From Sorghum bicolor (taxonomy: Eukaryota; Streptophyta; Magnoliopsida; Poales; Poaceae): a stretch of DNA of 64,000 nt. Of the stretch, positions 58,085 through 64,000 are shown piece by piece. The position numbers and the translations under genes are program-made. The stretch covers positions 25,269,317-25,333,316 of the forward strand of contig NC_012873.2 of the NCBI RefSeq assembly GCF_000003195.3, given 5' to 3'. The notes beneath the pieces are model-generated. The model was not told the DNA's origin. It worked only from the letters and a program-made list of their open reading frames with translations, and searched no databases. The first letter of the stretch is position 1, and each line of letters opens with the position of its first letter.

Positions 58085-58915
58085 TCATCGAGCGATACGG
58101 TGGGCCTCGGATCGATCTTCTGGCAACTCGCAGCGGATTAGGCAGTCGAGGAACGGCGTGCGCCAGTCAAACGGTCGACCGGGCTGCTGTTCCACCTCCA
58201 TTACTTCAGCCGCCATTAGTAGCGCTTCGACGTTGTCGGCCTGCTGGGCTGGAGCAGCTTCGACACCAGCCCCCGAGCCCAAGTCGACGGATGGCTCATG
58301 TAGATCTCTTGAGAACGCGTCGTGCGGGATCCTGCCTCGAGTCGACGCGATCTTGGCGAGTTCGTCGGCTGCCTCGTTGTAGCGTCGGGCGACATGGATG
58401 AGCTCGAGGCCGTGGAACTTGTCCTCGAGTCGACGGACCTCCTTGCAGTACGCCTCCATTTTCAGGTCGTGGCAGTTCGAGGCTTTCATTACTTGGTCGA
58501 TGACGAGCTAGGAGTCGCCTCGAACGTCGAGGCGTCGAACTCCAAGCTCGATGGCGATCTTCAGACCGTTAACAAGAGCTTCGTACTCTGCAACATTGTT
58601 GGACACAGCAAAATGTATCCTAATGACGTACCTCATATGAACGCCCAGGGGCGAGATGAACAGCAGGCCGGCCCCAGCTCCCGTCTTCATGAGATACCTG
58701 TTGAAATACATCGTCCATAGCTCCGACTGAACGTGAGTCGGGGGAAGCTGGTAGTCTGTCCACTCCGCAACGAAATCCACCAGGGCTTGTGAGTTGATAG
58801 CCTTACGAGGCGCATAAGTGAGAGTCTCACTCATGAGCTCGACTGACCATTTGGCTATTCTTCCCGTGGCCTCCCTACTTTGGATTATCTCGCCCAGGGG
58901 GAAGGACGAGACCAC
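58085..58915 (-). pseudogene. pol: Element C second RNase H (Tat-type) and linker
   Basis: 58915-58508 reads WSVELMSETLTYAPRKAINS, ADFV-type VDFVAEWTDYQLPP and TMYFNRYLMKTGAGAGLLFI, then NNVAEYEALVNGLKIAIELG and a DVRGDS motif. A TAG at 58508-58510 follows where relatives have Q. 58489-58085 continues with EVRRLEDKFHGLELIHVARR and NEAADELAKIAS. The first catalytic aspartate appears as Asn (YFN instead of YFD), so this domain may be inactive. Confidence 0.82.
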
Positions 58916-60022
58916 CGTGATAGGGTGGCCGAGGAAGTAGTGCTGCAGCTTGCGTCAGGCGAGGATTGCGGCGTAGATCAGCTTCTGGATTTGGGGGTAA
59001 CGTGCCTTGGTCTCCGAGAGCTCCTCGCTGATGAAGTAGACCAGCCTCTGGACTGGCAACGCAAGTCCCTCCTCCTGCCTCTCGACAACCACAGCTGCAC
59101 TGACGACCTGGGTCATCGAGGCAATGTAAAGGAGCAGTGGTTCTATAGGTTGAGGTGGGACCAGGACTGGTGCTGAAGTTAGTGTTTTCTTCAGGTTTTC
59201 GAGGGCTTCCTCGGCCTCGGGGGTCCAAGAGAAACGCTCGACTTTCTTTAGGAGCCGATACAATGGCAACGCCTTTTCTCCTAACCTTGAGATGAAACGA
59301 CTCAGCGCTGCTAAGCATCCCGTGACTCTCTGCACACCCTTGATGTCTCGAATCGGCCCCATTCTTGTGATGGCCGAGACCTTCTTGGGGTTGGCCTCGA
59401 TGCCGCGCTGGGAAACGATGTATCCAAGGAGCATGCCTCGAGGTACGCCGAAAACGCACTTCTCGGGGTTGAGTTTGATCTGGTTAGCGCGTAAGCAGCT
59501 GAAAGCGATCTCGAGGTCCTAGATCAGGTCTCCCCGCTGCTTTGACTTGACGACGATGTCGTCGACATAGGCCTCGACTGTCGACCCTATGTGCTTGCCA
59601 AACACGTGGAGCATGCAGCGTTGATACGTGGCTCCCGTGTTTCGAAGCCCGAACGGCATGGTTATATAGCAATACATCCCAAAAGGTGTGATAAAAGACA
59701 TCGCGAGCTGGTCGGACTCTTTCATTTTTATTTGATGGTAACCGGAATATGCATCAAGGAAAGAAAGGGTTTAACATCCCGTAGTAGAATCAACAATTTG
59801 ATCAATACATGGTAATGGAAAAAGGAACTTTCGGACATGCTTTATTTAAACTCGTATAATCGACACACATCCTCATTTTCCCATTCTTTTTCTTAACTAG
59901 TACAGGGTTTGCTAACCAGTCGGGATGGTGAACCTCCTTGATGAATCCGGCCGCCAAAATCTTGTGGACCTCCTCGCCAATGATCTTGCGCTTCTCCTCG
60001 TCGAATCGGCGCAACTGTTGCT
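58916..60022 (-). pseudogene. pol: Element C reverse transcriptase and first RNase H
   Basis: 60146-59802 (overlapping the protease frame) has PVKQQLRRFDEEKRKIIGEE, GFIKEVHHPDWLANPVLVKK and MRMCVDYTSLNKACP. An extra T in a T run near 59822-59826 shifts the frame; a TGTTAA stop lies near 59772. It resumes with SFLDAYSGYHQIKM, MPFGLRNTGATYQRCM and the catalytic AYVDDIVVKSKQ. 59434-58955 carries LLGYIVSQRGIEANP, GCLAALSRFISRLGEKALPL and an RNase H with VLVPPQPIEPLLLYIASM. 59690-59900 is noticeably more AT-rich than its surroundings. Confidence 0.87.
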
Positions 60023-60910
60023 TCACTGGCTTGGAACCGGCTCGAATTTCCAAGGAGTGCTCGGCGACTTCCCTCGGTATGCCTGGCATGTCCGAGGGAC
60101 TCCATCCAAACATATCGGCATTCGCATGGAGAAAGTCGACGAGCACAACTTCTTATTTGGGTCGAGGTCAGCGCTGATCGTCAGCACCTTGCCATCGGAG
60201 CTGTTGGGGTCGAGCGGGATCTTGTTGGTTCCTTCCGCTGGCTCGAAGCTGCTGGCGTGGCGCTTGGGCTCTGGAGCCTCAGCGGCCAGGGCCTCGAGCT
60301 TCGAGGCGAGCTCAGTGGAACTCTCGACCGCCTCCCCATACTCGACGCATTCAACGTCGCACTGGTATGCATGCTCAAAGGAGGTGCTGACGGTGATGAC
60401 ACCCTTGGGTCCGAGCATCTTCAGCTTTAAGTAGGTGTAGTTGGGTATAGCCATAAATTTGGCGTAGCCCAGGCGCCCGATGATGGCGTGGTACATGCCC
60501 CGGAACCCAACCACCTCAAAGGTGAGGGTCTCCTTTCTGAAGTTGGCCGCCGTGCCAAAGCAGACCGGTAAGTCGATTCGACCCACCGGCAGCGCCTTCT
60601 TCCCTGGCACGACGCCGTGGAAACTGCCGGCGCTTGGTTGGAGCCGCCCCCTGTCGATGCCGAGGAGGTCGAGGGTCTCGAGGTAGATGATGTTGAGGCT
60701 GCTGCCGCCATCCATCAGCACCTTTGAAAGCCGGGTGTTGACGATGATGGGGTCGACGACGAGCGGGTAGATGCCTGGGGCAACTACCTTGTCTGGGTGG
60801 TCCTCTCGATCGAAGGTGATGGGGGTGCTCGACCAGCAGAGGTACTGGAGCACCGCCATTCTTGCCACGAAGACCTCACGGCATTCCCTCTTGCGCTGCC
60901 TTGTGGTCAA
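60023..60910 (-). pseudogene. pol: Element C protease and pre-RT region
   Basis: 295 codons open. TTRQRKRECREVFVARMAVL, then ITFDREDHPDKVVAPGIYPL, the active site KVLMDGGSSLNIIYLETLDL and VPGKKALPVGRIDLPVCFGT, FRGMYHAIIGRLGYAKFMAI and YLKLKMLGPKGVITV. DGGSS plus the IIGRxxYAKFMAIPNYTY strand are typical of Tat proteases. A TAG at 60911-60913 separates it from gag where related elements read through with glutamine. The RT-proximal part overlaps the start of the RT frame. Confidence 0.88.
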
Positions 60911-62983
60911 CTACGTCGAGGAGCCACCATAGATCATGTAGCAGTCGTGGACGGCTGGGAAGCCGTCGTCGTCTTTGTTGTCCTCCTTGTTGCCGCCCTT
61001 CTCCTTCTTTGGTTCGTCGCGCGCGTCCTTTTTGAACCCCAGACCGTCGAAATGCTTTTTCAGCATACGACAGTCCTTGAGCTTGTGGTTGGCTCCTCCC
61101 TTATGGTACGGGCATGGCTCCTCTAGCATCTTATTGAAGATGCCTCCATTTGGAGGGCCTCGAGGCCTCTTGCGTTCCATGGCGGTGACGAGATCATCGT
61201 CGAAGTCTTCCCTCTGGAACTGCCACGCTTTCTGCTTCTTCTTGTTCTTCTTGGGCCCTCGACTGGGGGTCCCATCTTCATCGGTGGGCTGCTTGCCTTT
61301 CCTTCCTTCACAGCTAAAGAAGGCACCGACCGCTTCCTCCCCTGCTGCATAATTCGCCACTACGTCCATCAGCTCATCGACGGTCTGAGGGCGGTTCCGG
61401 CCCAATTCCCGCACCAATTCTCGACTGGTGGTACCAGAGACAAAGGCTAGGATGACATCGTGGTCGGGGATATGCGGTAGCTCGGTGCGCTGCTTCGAGA
61501 AGCGTCGAGCATACTCCCGAAGAGTTTCTCCTAACTTCTGCTTGCACTTGCTGAGGTCCCACGAGTTCCCAGGTCGTATTTAGGTCCCTTTGAAATTACC
61601 CTCGAAAACCCTAACCAAATCGACCCAGTCGTGAATCTGATCGGCTAGAAGTTCCTCGAGCCACCGACGGGCGGTGTCGGAGAGGAAAAGCGGTAGCTGT
61701 CTGATGATGGCTCGATCATCTCCTCGAGCACCTCCTAGCTGACAGGCCAGCCTGAAATCGGCCAGCCACAACTCTGGTTTGGTTTCACCGTTGTACTTTG
61801 CGATGCTGGTCGGGGGTCAGAACGGACTGGGCAGGGGCGTGCTGCGGATTGCCCTGCTGAACACCCGTGGGCCTGGTGGCTCGGGGGCCATCCGGTCCTC
61901 ATCGCTGTCATACCTCCCACCGTGATGTGCGCTGTAACCGCGCTCTTCCGCGTCCCCATGCCGACGGCGTCGATTCTCTTCAATGTCGCGTCGTGCGTCG
62001 TGTCGACGTTGGTTGTCGACGGGGAGGACGAGCGTGGTCTTTTTTGCTCGGGGGGTGGCTGTTGATGAACCGACACCTCCTTTTCGTTTTGGGCTGGCTC
62101 ATCGTGCTTTTCAGCGGCAGCTCCTCGACGTCGTGAAGCCGAGCTTTTGGCTTGTTGAACTGCCGCCACTTGGAGCAGAGTCTGCACCTCATCTCGAATG
62201 CGTCGAGCTTGGGAGTTCGATGGTTCTGGCATGTTGCGCAACAGCATTGTCGCTGCCACTACATTCTGGCCTGCTCGAGGGAAACGGCTGACGGGTTGCT
62301 CTGGCTCTGCGTCTCCAACGATTTGCCGGTGTACCTCTCAGAGCTCGTCTACGGACACTTCCGCCAGGCGAGTAAGGCAAGTCTTGCTCGAGGATTTGCT
62401 CGAGCAGGACGAGGCACTCACGATCCTCGTCAAGCTTTTTCTTGAGCTCTCGTAACTGCGCAAGTTGCGCGGCCCTGTCTTCCTGTGGAAGTGGGTCGAC
62501 CTGTCCGTCGTTCCCAGGCGTCCTGAGGTCTTCTCTTGCTGTAGGGGGTCGACCACCGGCAGCAGCATCTTGTGTCTCGTCGGTAGTTTCTACCGCTCCG
62601 TCGACATGATAGCATTCCCTAGAAGGGTCGTAGCTATCGGTCTCGGAGTCGGAATCCGGTTCGGCGGCGTAGAAACATCCACGTCCCTCCTCCAGCAGCC
62701 ACTTCCTAAGCGAGGTGATCGTATATCGCCCAGGGCCTAGGCGTCGGATGCCTCGTACCTGGGAGAAACCTGGCAGCTCGGACGTCGGCTGCTGTGCTTC
62801 AGAGTCACGTGGGAGGACCACTGGTCTCTCTACGTACGTCTGGGCGTTTGGGCATATCGCCCTGGCGAGTGACGCTACGGCATTGTCCAGGCCAAACGGT
62901 AAGGCTCCTCTTGAGGTGAACAGCCCATGTGGAAGTAGCCTGGCGGTGGGGGAGGGTGCGCGGGACGCGTCACCTCCCGTCAT
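60911..62983 (-). pseudogene. gag: Element C gag
   Basis: Single-frame Gag of about 690 codons broken by stops at 62189, near 61811, 61580-61582 and 60911-60913. The N-terminal region (MTGGDASRAPSPTARL start at 62983) is charged, with ELKKKLDEDRECLVLLEQIL. The capsid core has KPELWLADFRLACQLGG, LFLSDTARRWLEELLADQIH and WVDLVRVFEGNF, then SWDLSKCKQKLGETLREYAR and VNYAAGEEAV-type sequence. A zinc knuckle variant CPYHKGGANHKLKDC is at about 61085. The start codon is the first in frame after the leader and is a best guess. Confidence 0.83.
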
Positions 62984-63342
62984 CGTGTGATCATCACGGC
63001 GCTGAGCCGTCGCGCCCGTGGCGCATGGGGCTATCGGCTCTCGTGCCGCCTCCTACCTCGCACGGACAGCCGGTCGTGGCGAGGCAGATGGGCGACGGTG
63101 GTGCTGTCCACGCCTCTTCTTGGGTGGGGACGCGTGGTGGTGAGTACGTCTTGGGGCCCTCATCCGGGTCGGCGCAACGCGGGCTCCTCCCGGCCCTTTG
63201 ATCGAGAGCAAGATCATGTCATAGCCGGAGCCAGTAGACATGAACTCGAGACTCCCAAACCAAATCACCGTGGAGCGTGGAATCGGTGAAGAAAGAGTGG
63301 CCATCTGGAAAGGAGTGGGAAATCGATGAAAAACACGCAGGA
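62984..63342 (-). other. Element C 5' leader
   Basis: Leader between primer site and gag start, GC-rich, without a convincing ORF of its own. Confidence 0.6.
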
Positions 63343-63360
63343 CCCCTACCTGGCGCGCCA
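63343..63360 (-). promoter_or_regulatory. Element C primer binding site (tRNA-Arg)
   Basis: The plus strand reads CCCCTACCTGGCGCGCCA, then AC, then the LTR. This equals the 3' end of plant tRNA-Arg(CCU) as I remember it, and gives TGGCGCGCCAGGTAGGGG on the element strand. Rice Tat-lineage RIRE2 is also reported to use tRNA-Arg. Confidence 0.85.
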
Positions 63361-63362
63361 AC

Positions 63363-64000
63363 TGTCGGTGTTTTCCCCACGGGGGGTCACACCAATGAGT
63401 GAATTTGTATGCGTGCTTCCCTTTCCCAGATGGTGATGCAAAAAGGCACAAGGATTTATCCTAGTTCGGGCAAGAGAAGGCCCTACGTCCAGCGGGGGGG
63501 AGAGAGTTTGTATTATTTTGCACCTAAGTGCTTGTACAGGGGCGAATACAAGCGTGGTATGGTGTATGGGAGTTCTACTGCGTATGAGCGTGGTGTTACC
63601 TTGTTCCTCATGTCCTGTGTTCACTCTTCGGTCTCCCCTTTTATAGTTCCAAGGAGAGACCTAGGGTACATATATAGGTGACAGACTAGGGGTTGATAGA
63701 GGCATGGCGCGCTGACCTACTCGAGGCTTCCGTACCGGCGTGGTCTCGAGCCATTCCGTCCTGGTAGCTTGATGATGATTACGCGTGCCCTTATATCCTG
63801 CTCTGTACGCTGTCTTGGACCGGTTTGTCCGTTGCACGCCTGTACGTCACGGCGGCTGATACGTCAGAGTGGTGGCAGTGCCGTCAGTCGACGCCCAACC
63901 CTTCCCTAGGAAGGAAGCATGTCTGGTCGAGGGTCGGACGCCAGGTAGCGCCTTGCTATCCAGAGTATTGACTTTTGGCGTCTCGAGGGGGTCCTGACTA
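63363..64000 (-). repeat. Element C 5' LTR, cut by window end
   Basis: Aligns from TGTCGGTGTTTTCC with 50917-51554. A TATA box for the element strand lies at about 63637-63645 (CCTTTTATA on the plus strand). Confidence 0.92.

Larger units (their letters stand above)
50917..64000 (-). mobile_element. Element C: Tat-type gypsy retrotransposon with antisense gene
   Basis: The left LTR starts at 50917 (TGTCGGTGTTTTCC) and the right LTR at 63363, running off the window. Gag-pol is on the minus strand (62983 to 56924). A separate spliced gene lies on the plus strand (52161-56386) between integrase and the 3' LTR. The primer site matches tRNA-Arg. Over 460 or so aligned LTR bases I see about 22 differences. 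Known Tat-lineage grass elements carry an additional ORF, sometimes antisense, at this place. The target site is in CACTA transposase; the second duplication copy is outside the window. Confidence 0.88.

Overview
The window looks like transposon-filled intergenic heterochromatin of a grass, probably a panicoid cereal or relative. That is an inference from the element families: very long-LTR Tekay/Del chromoviruses, Tat-type gypsy elements with two RNase H domains, Athila-like LTRs with a tRNA-Asp primer site, and a CACTA transposase. I found no host gene, rRNA or tRNA gene. Nearly every base can be assigned to a transposable element.

The layout is a four-layer nest. Layer 0 is a CACTA (En/Spm, TNP2-like) transposase pseudogene, visible only at 44955-45424 and 50068-50916. 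Three LTR elements sit in it: element A (Tat-like gypsy, minus strand, left end outside the window, 5' LTR ending at 44954), element B2 (Athila-like deletion derivative, plus strand, 45425-50067, exact 5-bp target duplication CATGC), and element C (Tat-like gypsy, minus strand, from 50917 past the window end). Element A is interrupted by a solo Athila-like LTR inside its RT (1004-2668) and by chromovirus Y1 inside its gag (6558-43676). Y1 is interrupted by chromovirus Y2 inside its protease (13664-28044) and by element B1, an Athila-like element with no RT or integrase (30298-38503, exact duplication AGCAC).

In the Y chromoviruses the order along the minus strand is: 3.9-kb LTR, initiator-Met primer site, leader of about 0.8 kb, an extra ORF (called orf0 here), gag, protease, RT, RNase H, integrase with chromodomain, polypurine tract, LTR. 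The most striking observation is that orf0 opens, in both Y1 and Y2, with a close copy of the histone H3 N-terminal tail (MARTRLTARKST...). It keeps the ARKS motif around H3 lysine 9, while most other modifiable lysines are arginine or histidine. The ORF goes on to a coiled coil and an acidic tail.

Element C carries a second additional gene, on the strand opposite to gag-pol. It has at least five exons and about 1300 codons, begins with a Transposase_28-like (PF04195) domain, ends in long coiled coils, and converges on the integrase gene. Its exons join in a consistent frame but hold six nonsense codons.

All coding regions are decayed. Where sister copies can be compared, many of the nonsense codons are CAG to TAG or CGA to TGA, as expected from deamination of methylated cytosine at CHG and CG sites. 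Alignments and translations were done by eye, so frameshift positions are good to a few bases and unaligned LTR edges are approximate.
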